A DNA stretch of 50,563 bases from an uncultured Collinsella sp. (GCA_934658705.1 CAKUHP010000010.1:1-50563); one strand, 5' to 3'; positions 8,242 through 16,130 are shown, counted from the stretch's first letter. Translations and numbers: made by a program. Notes: generated by a model from the letters alone, not told the origin.

Positions 8242-8592
8242 ATGTCCCCACTTGTTCTGGAAAAACCGGTATTCACTAAGGATCAGGTTGTCTCGGCTAC
8301 CGAGGCAAGCAAATCGCTCTCCACAATCCGTAAGCGCGCCAAACGTGCACCGCAGTTCATCGCCGATCATAATGATATCGATACCGTAATAATCGATTAC
8401 GCTGCCTATGAGGAGATGTACGGCGCGCTGCGGTATCTACGCGAACTTGAGATTGATCGCATCGCGGCTGATCGAATGAAGAACGGTCCGCATGAGCTTA
8501 TTCCGTTTGAGGATGCTCTGACACCCGAGGAACTCGCGGAGTTTGAGTCGATGGATCCGGACGCGATTCCCGATGAGGATCTTTTCGAATGA
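8242..8592 (+). CDS. Type II antitoxin, Phd/YefM-like
   Basis: A 116-aa protein. Residues about 16-75 follow the Phd/YefM pattern (VVSATEASKSLSTIRKRAK, then VIIDYAAYEEMYGALRYL), the N-terminal DNA-binding and dimer domain. The C-terminal part is strongly acidic (ELAEFESMDPDAIPDEDLFE), typical of the toxin-wrapping tail. GGAGG lies 5 nt before the ATG at 8242; an in-frame TTG further upstream overlaps that site and is unlikely. Its last 4 nt overlap the toxin start. It would neutralise the RelE-like toxin and, with it, repress the palindromic promoter upstream. Confidence 0.87.
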   Translation: MSPLVLEKPVFTKDQVVSATEASKSLSTIRKRAKRAPQFIADHNDIDTVIIDYAAYEEMYGALRYLRELEIDRIAADRMKNGPHELIPFEDALTPEELAEFESMDPDAIPDEDLFE

Positions 8593-8933
8593 GTGGGCAG
8601 TTTGTTGTTTGCTTTTTGAACCGAGACGTCGAGAAGGAATATCAAAAACTCGATGGATCTCAGAGAAGGCTCGTCCGTTTTGCAGTCGCAAAATTAAAGA
8701 CGCGCGCCGATGAAATTGGAACGCCGCTTCACGGTGAGCTTGCCGGCTGCAAAAAGATCAAATGGCGGAATGCGGGACTCCGAATGGTTTTTCGAATCCG
8801 AGAGGACGGAACGGTTGAGATCGCTGAAATCGTGGCAATAGGGCGACGCGACCGGTCTGAAGTCTATAAGACGGCGGCAGCGCGCCTGTCAAAGCGACCA
8901 GCCATGGTCGAATACGATGGAACTTTGAGATAA
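8589..8933 (+). CDS. Type II toxin, RelE/ParE superfamily
   Basis: A basic 114-aa protein with the RelE/ParE-fold pattern: an N-terminal strand, the helix RDVEKEYQKLDGSQRRLVRFA, then LAGCKKIKWRNAGLRMVFRI and a C-terminal VAIGRRDRSEVYKTAAARL segment with the basic residues expected for ribosome-dependent mRNA cleavage. It overlaps the antitoxin gene by ATGA, so translation is coupled. The C-terminus is slightly longer than usual (about 14 residues after the conserved Arg-rich helix). Whether it is an mRNA interferase (RelE) or a gyrase poison (ParE) cannot be settled from sequence alone; the RNA-cleaving type is more likely. Confidence 0.87.
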   Translation: MSGQFVVCFLNRDVEKEYQKLDGSQRRLVRFAVAKLKTRADEIGTPLHGELAGCKKIKWRNAGLRMVFRIREDGTVEIAEIVAIGRRDRSEVYKTAAARLSKRPAMVEYDGTLR

Positions 8934-8935
8934 AG

Positions 8936-8970
8936 AAGGCCGAAGCCCCAGATTGGGCTTCGGCCTTTTT
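8936..8970. terminator. Bidirectional terminator between toxin and dapH
   Basis: A perfect 13-bp stem (8936-8948 with 8955-8967) with a 6-nt loop and a T-run on the plus strand; the minus strand has AA-pairing ends with a short T-run. It serves the convergent toxin and dapH genes. Confidence 0.88.
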
Positions 8971-9006
8971 GCTTGGGATTGAATTGCGCTGCAGGCTGAC
9001 ACGCCT

Positions 9007-9726
9007 CTAGAGTTGACGCAGACCCTCTTCCAGGCCGGTCTTGCTGTCGGTCTTTTCGTCGCGCATCTTGATGACGCGGGCGGGAACGCCGGCCACGACG
9101 GCGCCGGCGGGGACGTCCTCGACGCATACGGCACCGGCGGCTACGACGGCGCCCTTGCCCACGCGCACGCCCTCCAGGACCACGGCGTTGGCGCCAATCA
9201 TGACATCGTCCTCGATGATGACGGGCGTGGCGCTCGCGGGCTCAACGACGCCAGCCAGTACGGTGCCGGCGCCGATGTGGCAGTTCTTGCCCACGGTGGC
9301 GCGGCCGCCCAGCACGGCACCCATATCGATCATGGAGCCCTCGCCGATGACGGAGCCGATGTTGATGATGGCGCCCATCATGATGACGGCACGGTCGCCG
9401 ATCTCGACGCGGTCGCGGATAATCGCGCCCGGCTCGATGCGGGCGTTGATACCCTTAAGGTCGAGCATAGGGACGGCGGAGTTACGGCAGTCGTTCTCGA
9501 CGTCGTAGTAGTCGATGGAATCGGCATTGGCGTCGAGGATGGCCTTGAGTTCGTCCCAGTCGCCAAAGACGGTCTTGCCGCGGCGGCCGCCGTAGACGTG
9601 TGCGTCGCCCCAAGCAACCTTCATGCCGGGCTTCTCGCGGACATACAGCTTGACGGGCGTCTTCTTGGGCGCGGTGGCGATGTAGTTGATAATCTCCTGT
9701 GCATCCATCTCGGCTGCGTTGCTCAT
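9007..9726 (-). CDS. dapH: Tetrahydrodipicolinate N-acetyltransferase
   Basis: Acetylates L-2,3,4,5-tetrahydrodipicolinate with acetyl-CoA in the acetylase branch of lysine/DAP synthesis. The 239-aa length and the start [23 protein letters not shown] match the DapH (YkuQ) type rather than the succinylating DapD. From about residue 90 the protein is a left-handed beta-helix of hexapeptide repeats ([19 protein letters not shown] onwards, including [19 protein letters not shown] and [19 protein letters not shown]). It is the last gene of the lysA-dapA/dapB/dapH operon, 39 nt after dapB, with AAAGGAG 9 nt before the ATG. Confidence 0.93.
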   Translation of the reverse strand: MSNAAEMDAQEIINYIATAPKKTPVKLYVREKPGMKVAWGDAHVYGGRRGKTVFGDWDELKAILDANADSIDYYDVENDCRNSAVPMLDLKGINARIEPGAIIRDRVEIGDRAVIMMGAIINIGSVIGEGSMIDMGAVLGGRATVGKNCHIGAGTVLAGVVEPASATPVIIEDDVMIGANAVVLEGVRVGKGAVVAAGAVCVEDVPAGAVVAGVPARVIKMRDEKTDSKTGLEEGLRQL

Positions 9727-9765
9727 ATCTTGTTTCTCCTTTACGTGGGCTTGGTTAATGATTGG

Positions 9766-10506
9766 TTAGGCGAACATGACCTGATCGAAGGTGTAGAAGC
9801 CGGGGTCGCGGGCAACGAGCTTCTGAGCGGCGGCCAGGGCGCCGTTGACGAAGATCTGGCGGCTCGCGGCGCGATGGCTGAGCGTGACTTCCTCGTCCTG
9901 GCCAAAGAAGCTCACCTCGTGCACGCCGGCGACGGTGCCGCCGCGTAGCGAATGCATGCCGATTTCTTTGGGGTCGCGCGCGCCGCACATGCCCTCACGG
10001 CCGTAGACGGGGTGGTAGCCGGCCTCGGGCTCGGCTTCGACCACGGCGTCAAGCAGCAGCTTGGCGGTGCCGCTGGGGGCATCGACCTTTTGGTTGTGGT
10101 GTGTCTCGACGATCTCGCAATCAAAGCCGGGCAGCTCGCGTGTGGCCTGGGCCACCAGGTGACGCAGGGCGGCGATGCCGATGGAGTAGTTGCCCGAGTG
10201 CATGACGCGGGCGTCCTGGCCCAGCTCGCGCAGGCGGTCCATCTGCTCGGGCGTATATCCCGTGGTGCCCGAGACCAGTGCAGCGCCCGTGCGCTCGACA
10301 TAGGCGACAACGGCGTCAAAGGTCACGACGTTCGAGAAGTCGATGATCACATCGGCTGCCGGGGCGCTCTCGAGCTCGGTCAGTTCAAAGCCGATCTGGG
10401 CGACGATATCAAAGACGGGCTGACCGGCGGCATCGACAATGCCCTCGGCGGTGGTGCGGATGAGCGAGCCCATGCGGCCCGTTCCCATAATGACAGTCTT
10501 AATCAA
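9766..10506 (-). CDS. dapB: 4-hydroxy-tetrahydrodipicolinate reductase
   Basis: Reduces the DapA product with NAD(P)H. The 246-aa protein has the nucleotide motif GTGRMGS at 8-14, the VSGTTGYT segment, and the catalytic/substrate region ETHHNQKVDAPSGTAK with the conserved His-His, Lys and Pro-Ser-Gly-Thr. The start is a TTG at 10506 that overlaps the dapA stop by 8 nt, with GGGAG about 10 nt upstream inside dapA, so translation is coupled to dapA. No better ATG lies nearby that keeps the GxGxxG motif. Confidence 0.93.
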   Translation of the reverse strand: MIKTVIMGTGRMGSLIRTTAEGIVDAAGQPVFDIVAQIGFELTELESAPAADVIIDFSNVVTFDAVVAYVERTGAALVSGTTGYTPEQMDRLRELGQDARVMHSGNYSIGIAALRHLVAQATRELPGFDCEIVETHHNQKVDAPSGTAKLLLDAVVEAEPEAGYHPVYGREGMCGARDPKEIGMHSLRGGTVAGVHEVSFFGQDEEVTLSHRAASRQIFVNGALAAAQKLVARDPGFYTFDQVMFA

Positions 10507-11389
10507 GCAGACCAGCTCCCTTCAGAGCATCGGTAAGTGTGGCGCGCGTGTCGTCTGCCATGGGGCACAGCGGCATGCGGTAGTTTGCCTCGATCATGCC
10601 CATCTGGGCGAGTGCTTCCTTGACGGGGATGGGGTTGACCTCGCTAAAGAGGGCGTTGATGAGCGGCTGGCCGCTAATCTGGATCTCACGGGCGCGCACG
10701 ATATCACCGTCCAGATAGGCGCGGCACATGTCGTGCACGAGCTGCGGTTGCACGTCGGCCCACACGCTGATGGTGCCCGAGGCACCCAGGCTCATGAGCG
10801 GCACGGTGAGCGCGTCCTCGCCCGAATACATGCGGAAGTCGTCGGACAGCAGATGTGCAATCTTGGCGGCATAGGCAACGTTGCCCGAAGCCTCCTTGAT
10901 GCCCATGATGTTGGGATGTGCAGCCAGGCGTTCGACATTGCGCTCGCTGATGCCGCAACCGCAGCGGCCGGGGATGTTGTACAGGATGCAGGGGATGTCC
11001 ACGGCATCTGCCACAGTTTTAAAGTGCTGGTAGATGCCCTCCTCGTTGGACTTGTTGTAGTAGGGGGTGATGAGCAGCAGACCGTCGGCGCCCAGGCCCT
11101 GGTAGGTGAGCGACTTGGTGAGCATCGTTTGCGTGGAGTTGGAGCCCGAGCCGGCGATGACGGGGATGCGACCTGCGACCTGCTTGACCACGGCGGCGAC
11201 GACGGAGTTGTCCTCGTCATCGGTCATCGTGGCGCTCTCGCCGGTGGTGCCCAGGACGAGGATTGCGTCGGTGCCGTTCTGTAGATGGAAATCGACCAGG
11301 CGCTCAAGCGCATCGAAGTCAACGCTGCCATCCTTCTTGTACGGGGTGACGAGGGCGACGATCGAGCCCTCGAGGTTGCGGACATCCAT
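10499..11389 (-). CDS. dapA: DapA, possible separate product from internal start
   Basis: From the in-frame ATG at 11389 the product would be a standard 296-aa dihydrodipicolinate synthase, condensing pyruvate with aspartate semialdehyde. Conserved residues in this numbering are Thr48-Thr49 of GTTGES, Tyr137 of ILYNIPGR and Lys165 of MGIKEASGN, which forms the pyruvate Schiff base. AAGGAG with 6-nt spacing precedes the ATG inside the lysA-derived frame. The MDVRNLEGSIVALVTPY start is what stand-alone DapA proteins show, which suggests fusion by loss of a stop codon with the old initiation site retained. Whether the cell makes the fused, the separate, or both forms is not visible from sequence. 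Confidence 0.6.
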   Translation of the reverse strand: MDVRNLEGSIVALVTPYKKDGSVDFDALERLVDFHLQNGTDAILVLGTTGESATMTDDEDNSVVAAVVKQVAGRIPVIAGSGSNSTQTMLTKSLTYQGLGADGLLLITPYYNKSNEEGIYQHFKTVADAVDIPCILYNIPGRCGCGISERNVERLAAHPNIMGIKEASGNVAYAAKIAHLLSDDFRMYSGEDALTVPLMSLGASGTISVWADVQPQLVHDMCRAYLDGDIVRAREIQISGQPLINALFSEVNPIPVKEALAQMGMIEANYRMPLCPMADDTRATLTDALKGAGLLD

Positions 11390-12808
11390 ATTCTTCTCCT
11401 TCGCTTCTGCGATCTGGATGCGTTTATTCCATTGGGCGGCGACGGTCAGGCGCTCGTCCTGGGCGCGACGGCGGGCGGCATCGGCGCGCGACTTGGCCAG
11501 CAGCTCGCGGCCGCACGGCAGCACGTCGAGCGTGGCAAAGTAGTCTCCTGGGCGCTCGGCGCGGCGAATGAGATCTGCCGAGCCGTCGGGACGCAGCAAT
11601 ACCTCGGCAGAACGCAGGCGTCCGTTGTAGTTGTAGCCCATGGAGTAGCCGTGCGCGCCCGTATCGTGGATCACGATCAGGTCGCCCATGTCAATCTGCG
11701 GCAGCTCGCGGTCGATGGCGAACTTGTCATTGTTCTCGCACAGGTTGCCCGTGATGTCGTACGTGTTCGTGACGGGTGCTGCGGTCTTGTCGGTGCTACC
11801 CGGCTGGCCCATCACCGTGATGTGGTGGTAAGCGCCATACATGGCGGGACGAATGAGGTCGACGGCACTTGCGTCCACGCCGATATAGTCCTTGTAGATC
11901 TGCTTTTCGTGAATGGCCTTGGTGACCAGGCATCCGTAGGGGCCCATCATAAAGCGGCCCATCTCGGTGCAAATTGCCACATCGCCCATGCCGGCGGGGA
12001 CCAGAATCTCGTCGTAGGCTTCGTGTACGCCCTCGCCGATGGTGTGGATGTCGTTAGCCTGCTGCTCGGGCAGGTAGGGGATACCCACACCGCCGGACAG
12101 GTTGATAAAGGCGACATGCGCGCCCGTCTCGTGCTCCAAGCGCACGGCAAGCTCAAAGAGGATGCGTGCGAGCTTGGGATAGTAGTCGTTGGTAACGGTG
12201 TTGCTGGCAAGGAAGGCATGGATGCCAAAATTCTCGGCGCCCTTGGCCTTGAGCATACGGAAGGCCTCAAAGAGCTGCTCGGTGGTCATGCCGTACTTGG
12301 AATCGCCCGGGTTGTCCATAATGCCGTTGGAAAGCTGGAACAGACCGCCCGGATTAAAGCGGCAGCTGACTGTCTTGGGGATAGGACCAGCAACGCGCTC
12401 GTAGAACTCGATGTGGCTGATGTCGTCGAAGTTGACGATGGCGCCCAGCTTGTCGGCAAGCTCAAAGTCGGCCGCTGGCGTGTCGTTGGACGAGAACATG
12501 ATGTCATGTCCCGTGATGCCCAGCGAGCGGGCGATCATAAGCTCGGTATAGCTCGAGCAATCGCAACCGCAGCCGTATTCGTTGAGAATGGAGATGAGCG
12601 CCGGGTTGGGGTTGGCCTTGACGGCAAAATACTCCTTAAACCCCGGGTTCCACGCAAAGGCGTCGCGCACCTCTTGCATGTTGCGGCGGATGCCCGCCTC
12701 GTCGTATAGGTGAAACGGCGTGGGGAACTGCTCGACGATATGCTCGAGCGTCTCCTTATCCACAAACGGCTGCTTGGCCGCATATGCCTCGTTGGGGGTC
12801 AATGCCAT
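10499..12808 (-). CDS. lysA-dapA: LysA-DapA fusion: diaminopimelate decarboxylase / 4-hydroxy-tetrahydrodipicolinate synthase
   Basis: One uninterrupted 769-aa frame contains two enzymes. Residues 1 to about 435 are a fold-type III decarboxylase with the PLP lysine K64 in YFAVKANPNP, a glycine-rich NLSGGVGIPY loop, GNLCENND (active-site Cys) and HDTGAHGYSMGYNYNGR. Residues about 436-473 form a charged Ala/Arg/Lys/Glu linker. Residues 474-769 are a complete DapA with TTGES, Tyr of LYNIPGR and the Schiff-base Lys in GIKEASGN. The fusion joins the first committed and the last steps of lysine synthesis. At the join, Ala-Lys-Glu-Lys-Asn is encoded by a stretch containing AAGGAG six nt before an ATG, so free DapA may also be made. 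A lysine riboswitch precedes the frame. Confidence 0.9.
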   Translation of the reverse strand: MALTPNEAYAAKQPFVDKETLEHIVEQFPTPFHLYDEAGIRRNMQEVRDAFAWNPGFKEYFAVKANPNPALISILNEYGCGCDCSSYTELMIARSLGITGHDIMFSSNDTPAADFELADKLGAIVNFDDISHIEFYERVAGPIPKTVSCRFNPGGLFQLSNGIMDNPGDSKYGMTTEQLFEAFRMLKAKGAENFGIHAFLASNTVTNDYYPKLARILFELAVRLEHETGAHVAFINLSGGVGIPYLPEQQANDIHTIGEGVHEAYDEILVPAGMGDVAICTEMGRFMMGPYGCLVTKAIHEKQIYKDYIGVDASAVDLIRPAMYGAYHHITVMGQPGSTDKTAAPVTNTYDITGNLCENNDKFAIDRELPQIDMGDLIVIHDTGAHGYSMGYNYNGRLRSAEVLLRPDGSADLIRRAERPGDYFATLDVLPCGRELLAKSRADAARRRAQDERLTVAAQWNKRIQIAEAKEKNMDVRNLEGSIVALVTPYKKDGSVDFDALERLVDFHLQNGTDAILVLGTTGESATMTDDEDNSVVAAVVKQVAGRIPVIAGSGSNSTQTMLTKSLTYQGLGADGLLLITPYYNKSNEEGIYQHFKTVADAVDIPCILYNIPGRCGCGISERNVERLAAHPNIMGIKEASGNVAYAAKIAHLLSDDFRMYSGEDALTVPLMSLGASGTISVWADVQPQLVHDMCRAYLDGDIVRAREIQISGQPLINALFSEVNPIPVKEALAQMGMIEANYRMPLCPMADDTRATLTDALKGAGLLD

Positions 12809-12877
12809 GTCCCGTAAACCTCGCTATCCAGACGGCGCCATCGGCGCATCGAATCCGCATAGCGTGGACCCAATGTC

Positions 12878-13038
12878 CGGATAGCGCTCCCGCATTGCTG
12901 CAGACAGTCCTGCGGGTGTTTCCCGCAGGCCCACCAGGCTGTTCGTGCCCGAAAAACCCAGTTCGGCGGGTTTCGCCTCCCCGCAGGGTCAAAGTCTGCC
13001 GACTCGCCCGCGGCTCTTCGTGCCCGCGCCTCTATCAA
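12878..13038 (-). promoter_or_regulatory. Lysine riboswitch (L box)
   Basis: Reading the minus strand, the RNA contains the L-box signatures in the right order: GATAGAGGCGCG at the 5-prime end, the GGGGAGGCGAAACC-GCCGAA block, a GC-rich hairpin, GGACTGTCTGC, and GGAGCGCTATC at the 3-prime end, whose CTATC pairs with the first GATAG to close P1. It lies directly after the putative promoter and about 70 nt ahead of the lysA start. The 3-prime P1 strand (near 12880-12888) can alternatively pair with GGATAGCG at 12822-12829, just upstream of the lysA ribosome binding site. No poly-U terminator is seen in between, so control is probably translational. Confidence 0.88.
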
Positions 13039-13039
13039 G

Positions 13040-13076
13040 TGGTAAAGACCCTACCACGTTGCACTTTACCAAACAA
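13040..13076 (-). promoter_or_regulatory. Promoter of lysA-dapA operon with flanking inverted repeat
   Basis: On the minus strand TTGTTT (13071-13076) and TAGGGT (13048-13053) are separated by 17 nt, placing transcription start just ahead of the riboswitch. TGGTAAAG (13040-13047) and CTTTACCA (13064-13071) form an 8-nt inverted repeat around the -10, which could be a repressor site additional to the riboswitch. Confidence 0.55.
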
Positions 13077-13186
13077 GAGTATTCGTATATAACGTTTAAA
13101 AAATGCAGCATCATGCTAGAAACAAGAGCGCCACAATCCGGCGGCACAATAGGTGACAACCGAATTGTCCCATGAAAGGAATTCCT

Positions 13187-14374
13187 ATGACCGAGCTCCA
13201 AGAACTCCGTCGTTATCGTCGCGACCTGCATCGCATTCCGGAGCTCGACTTCGATCTTCCGCAGACGATCGCCTATATCGAGGGTGTGCTCGCTCCGCTT
13301 GCCTGCGAGGTGACCTATCCTTGCCCGAGCTGCGTCTGCGCCTTCTTCGATGCCGGTGTGGGCGCTGCGCACGCCATGGCGATTCGTGCCGACATGGACG
13401 CCCTGCCTATCGCGGAGGCGACGGGTGTTGATTTCGCCTCGACGCATCCCGGCAAGATGCACGCTTGCGGCCACGATGGCCATATGGCCATGGCGCTCGC
13501 GGCAGCGACTTTTGTCGACCGTACGATCCGTGAGCAGCCAGGCGTCATCAAACGCAACGTGCTCTTTGTGTTTCAGCCGGCCGAGGAGACGACCGGTGGC
13601 GCTAAGACGGTATGCGAGAGCGGCGTGTTCGAGCGCTACGGGGCCGATCGCATCTTCGGCTTCCACGTGTGGCCCGATCTGCCCGCCGGCACGTTGGCGA
13701 GCTGTTCCGGTCCACTGCTGGCGCGCTCGAGCGAGACACACATTCATATCCATGGCGCGAGTATCCATATCGCCAAGACCTACGGCGTTCCGGTCGAGGA
13801 ATCGCACGATGCGGCGCTGGCAGCAGCCAAGTTCTTGGTTGCCGAGCGCGAGCTGATGGACGAGTTGGGTTCCGACGAGCCCTGCATTGGCAAGTTCGGT
13901 CTGCTGCAGGCCGGCACCGTCTGTAATGCGGTGGCAGGGGAGGCCCATGTCGCCGGCAGCCTGCGCGTGTTTACGGACGATATGTTCGACCGCGCGCGCG
14001 AGGGCGTGCGCCGTGTGCTCGACGAGGCGTGCGCGTCGACGGGCTGCACCTACGACCTCGACTTCGCCGAGGGATACCCGCCGGTCGATAACGACCCTGA
14101 GCTGTTTGCCAGCGCCGCGCCTGCCTTGCCCGGGCTGCAACTGGTGGATGAGCCGCTATTGATTGCCGAGGATTTCGCGTTCTATCAGCGTCATCTGCCG
14201 GGCGTGTTCTTCTTATTGGGCACGGGCGTGCCTGCCGGCCAAGACAATCCGAGTGACACCGAGGGCTGCCCCGCCTATGCCACCAGCGCCCTGCATACGG
14301 ATACCATGCTCTTTGATGAGGAAATCCTGCTCAAAGGCCTCGATGTCTATAAACGATTGCTTTCGCTTGCCTAA
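13187..14374 (+). CDS. M20D amidohydrolase, candidate N-acetyl-diaminopimelate deacetylase
   Basis: A 395-aa metallo-amidohydrolase of family M20D. Metal ligands and catalytic residues are visible in IRADMDALPI, HACGHDGHMA (92-99) and QPAEETTGGA; a C-terminal His ligand region lies in SALHTDTM. Sequence in this family does not separate N-acetyl-DAP deacetylase, hippurate hydrolase and other N-acyl amino-acid hydrolases. Its position, divergent from an operon that contains the N-acetyltransferase DapH but no deacetylase, makes N-acetyl-LL-DAP the most economical substrate. The ATG at 13187 has AAGGA six nt upstream; an ATG five codons earlier lacks a good site. Confidence 0.85.
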   Translation: MTELQELRRYRRDLHRIPELDFDLPQTIAYIEGVLAPLACEVTYPCPSCVCAFFDAGVGAAHAMAIRADMDALPIAEATGVDFASTHPGKMHACGHDGHMAMALAAATFVDRTIREQPGVIKRNVLFVFQPAEETTGGAKTVCESGVFERYGADRIFGFHVWPDLPAGTLASCSGPLLARSSETHIHIHGASIHIAKTYGVPVEESHDAALAAAKFLVAERELMDELGSDEPCIGKFGLLQAGTVCNAVAGEAHVAGSLRVFTDDMFDRAREGVRRVLDEACASTGCTYDLDFAEGYPPVDNDPELFASAAPALPGLQLVDEPLLIAEDFAFYQRHLPGVFFLLGTGVPAGQDNPSDTEGCPAYATSALHTDTMLFDEEILLKGLDVYKRLLSLA

Positions 14375-14418
14375 TGGGCAAAGAAGTAATTGCCTAGAAA
14401 ATACGAACAGATGTACGG

Positions 14419-14464
14419 TATAATGAAGATGTAAGTCTATAGAAACGTTTGACGTTATTAACGT
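14419..14464 (+). promoter_or_regulatory. Promoter and palindromic operator of higBA
   Basis: A consensus -10 TATAAT (14419-14424) is followed 27 nt later by the palindrome ACGTTATTAACGT (14452-14464), which ends 11 nt before the higB start. The palindrome is a natural HigA-binding candidate. No good -35 at 17-nt spacing is visible. Confidence 0.55.
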
Positions 14465-14475
14465 AAGGCGATACT

Positions 14476-14757
14476 ATGATTGCATCCTATATAGATGAAG
14501 ATACCGAACGCTTTGCCATGGGTGTGCGGGTCAGGAAGTTCATTCCTTTTGAGCGGGTCGCATTGAGGAAGATCCGCCAACTGCAGGTCTGCGCTTCGCT
14601 TGATGATCTTCGCATTCCGCCAGGCAACCGCCTTGAAGCATTGAAGGGCGATCGTGCCGGTCAATACAGTATTCGCGTCAACGAACGCTATCGGGTCTGC
14701 TTTGAGTGGAGACAGGGGATGGCTTGGAATGTCGAAATCGTCGATTATCACAAGTGA
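14476..14757 (+). CDS. higB: HigB-type toxin (RelE superfamily)
   Basis: This 93-aa protein follows the HigB pattern: an N-terminal strand, a basic helix ending in ALRKIRQLQVCASLDDLRIPPGNRLEALKGDRAGQYSIRVNERYRVCFEW and a C-terminal VEIVDYHK. The LKGDRxGxYSIRxNxxYRxCF signature is characteristic. Known HigB toxins cleave translated mRNA at the ribosome. The toxin-first order, with the antitoxin gene overlapping its end by 29 nt, is the hallmark of higBA. AAGG lies 9 nt upstream of the ATG. Confidence 0.93.
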   Translation: MIASYIDEDTERFAMGVRVRKFIPFERVALRKIRQLQVCASLDDLRIPPGNRLEALKGDRAGQYSIRVNERYRVCFEWRQGMAWNVEIVDYHK

Positions 14758-15070
14758 TGAGACTGCGGCTGATTTGCTGTCGCCGGTGACTCCTGGTGAG
14801 CTTCTCAAAGAGGAGTTCCTTGTTCCCATGGGCATTTCTCAATATCGACTTGCAAAGGAGACCGGGATTCCGGCTCAACGCATTGGGCAGATTATCTTGG
14901 GAAGGCGTCGTGTGACGGCCGACACTGACCTTCGCCTTTGCCGCTACTTTGGCCTGACGGATGGTTATTGGCTGCGCGCCCAGATGGCGTTTGACCTCGA
15001 GGCGGAGAAGAGGCGCATCGAACCGGAACTCGATAAGATCGTTCCTGTCCAGCAGGCTATCGCATTGTAG
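14729..15070 (+). CDS. higA: HigA-type antitoxin with HTH domain
   Basis: A 113-aa antitoxin of the XRE helix-turn-helix class. VTPGELLKEEFLVPMGISQYRLAKETGIPAQRIGQIILGRRRVTADTDL carries the typical HigA beginning and HTH; the C-terminal helix (LEAEKRRIEPELDKIVPV) would contact the toxin. The ATG at 14729 lies within the end of higB in a different frame, giving a 29-nt overlap and coupled translation. It should repress the promoter at 14419-14464 alone or as a complex with HigB. Confidence 0.9.
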   Translation: MSKSSIITSDETAADLLSPVTPGELLKEEFLVPMGISQYRLAKETGIPAQRIGQIILGRRRVTADTDLRLCRYFGLTDGYWLRAQMAFDLEAEKRRIEPELDKIVPVQQAIAL

Positions 15071-15099
15071 TGTTCAAAGATGTTGAGGTTGGAGTGACG

Positions 15100-15423
15100 A
15101 TGAGGCGACGCCGACAGTCTGCCGTATATAGTCCGGGTGGATGCGGGTGTGGCTTGCTGCTGCTCCCGGTTATTGCCGTGAGTATTGGCGTGATGTTTGC
15201 GCTTGCCGGGCTGGCTGCGGCGGCACTTATGCTTCTTATCGCTGCTATTGGCGTGACGATTTGGCTCTGCCGTAATCGCGAACAGCGTCGCGCCGAAGGT
15301 AAGGCCAATGTGGGATGGATTATCTTCTTGGTCATCGCATACCCACTGAGCATCAGCTACCTGGTGTTCTTTGTCCTGTTGATGATCAGCACCTTTACCG
15401 GGGAATCCGTCACGGTGGGTTGA
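15100..15423 (+). CDS. Small membrane protein of unknown function
   Basis: A 107-aa protein with a basic start (MRRRRQ), a Gly/Cys-rich SPGGCGCG motif and about three hydrophobic segments (near residues 18-36, 38-55 and 73-98). No family is recognised. The ATG at 15100 has GGAG five nt upstream; an alternative GTG at 15070 would overlap the higA stop by one base, so it could also be read as part of the higBA transcript. It has no obvious link to the toxin-antitoxin pair. Confidence 0.6.
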   Translation: MRRRRQSAVYSPGGCGCGLLLLPVIAVSIGVMFALAGLAAAALMLLIAAIGVTIWLCRNREQRRAEGKANVGWIIFLVIAYPLSISYLVFFVLLMISTFTGESVTVG

Positions 15424-15587
15424 TGCGCTGCCAGCAGACGGTCGTGCAAAGTGCGTTTGCTCGGCGTTTGGATAACTGCATTGGCCGTTTATCGCAACTT
15501 TAGCTCCCAGCTAATGAATTTGAGCTCGCTGCCTTCTACGATGTGCTGTGTGCCGGCGCGGTAGCCGGATCGCAGGAAGGATGCATG

Positions 15588-16130
15588 ATGAATAAGCTCG
15601 AAAACGAAGTGCTGCTGAGCCGTCGCGCTGCGCTTGGCGCATTCGCCACTGTCGCCTTGGGGACCGCTGGTCTTCTTGCCGGCTGTGGTAGCGATAAGGC
15701 GACCGTCACCGAGGATGCCGGCGATGGCGACAAGAAGGATGAGTCGAAAAAGGAAGAGCAGTCCACGACTGACCTTGCCGTCGGCACGGCGGTGACCACG
15801 GCTGCCGGCCTTTCCGTTGTCGTCGACTCCGTCCAGACCGGTCTTACTAATTATGACGGCTCGACCATGACGGGCATCCATGTCACGTACGTCAACAATG
15901 GCGACGAGGGTGCGGACTACAATGTCTACGATTGGAAGGGCGAGGACGCCAACGGCGCTCAGCAAAACCAGGGGTACTACAGCGAGGGCTCCGATGAGCT
16001 GCAATCCGGCACCCTTGCCGCCGGCGGCTCCGTGGCGGGCAATATCTATTTTGATGGCGACATCAAGAAGGCACTCTATTTTGCCAACATGTTTGATAAG
16101 TCCGCGACTGCAAGCTGGGTGCTCGCCTAG
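15588..16130 (+). CDS. Twin-arginine-type lipoprotein, DUF4352-like
   Basis: A 180-aa secreted lipoprotein. The signal shows twin arginines in LSRRAALGAFATV, a hydrophobic core and the lipobox LLAGC, so the mature protein would be anchored at the outer face of the membrane through the Cys. A charged Asp/Lys/Glu linker follows, then a beta-rich domain (LSVVVDSVQTGLTNYDGSTM, HVTYVNNGDEGADY, LAAGGSVAGNIYFD) like the DUF4352/Ig-like domains of Gram-positive lipoproteins. Ligand unknown. AGGAAGG is 4 nt before one ATG (15585) and 7 nt before the next (15588); I prefer the second. Confidence 0.75.
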   Translation: MNKLENEVLLSRRAALGAFATVALGTAGLLAGCGSDKATVTEDAGDGDKKDESKKEEQSTTDLAVGTAVTTAAGLSVVVDSVQTGLTNYDGSTMTGIHVTYVNNGDEGADYNVYDWKGEDANGAQQNQGYYSEGSDELQSGTLAAGGSVAGNIYFDGDIKKALYFANMFDKSATASWVLA

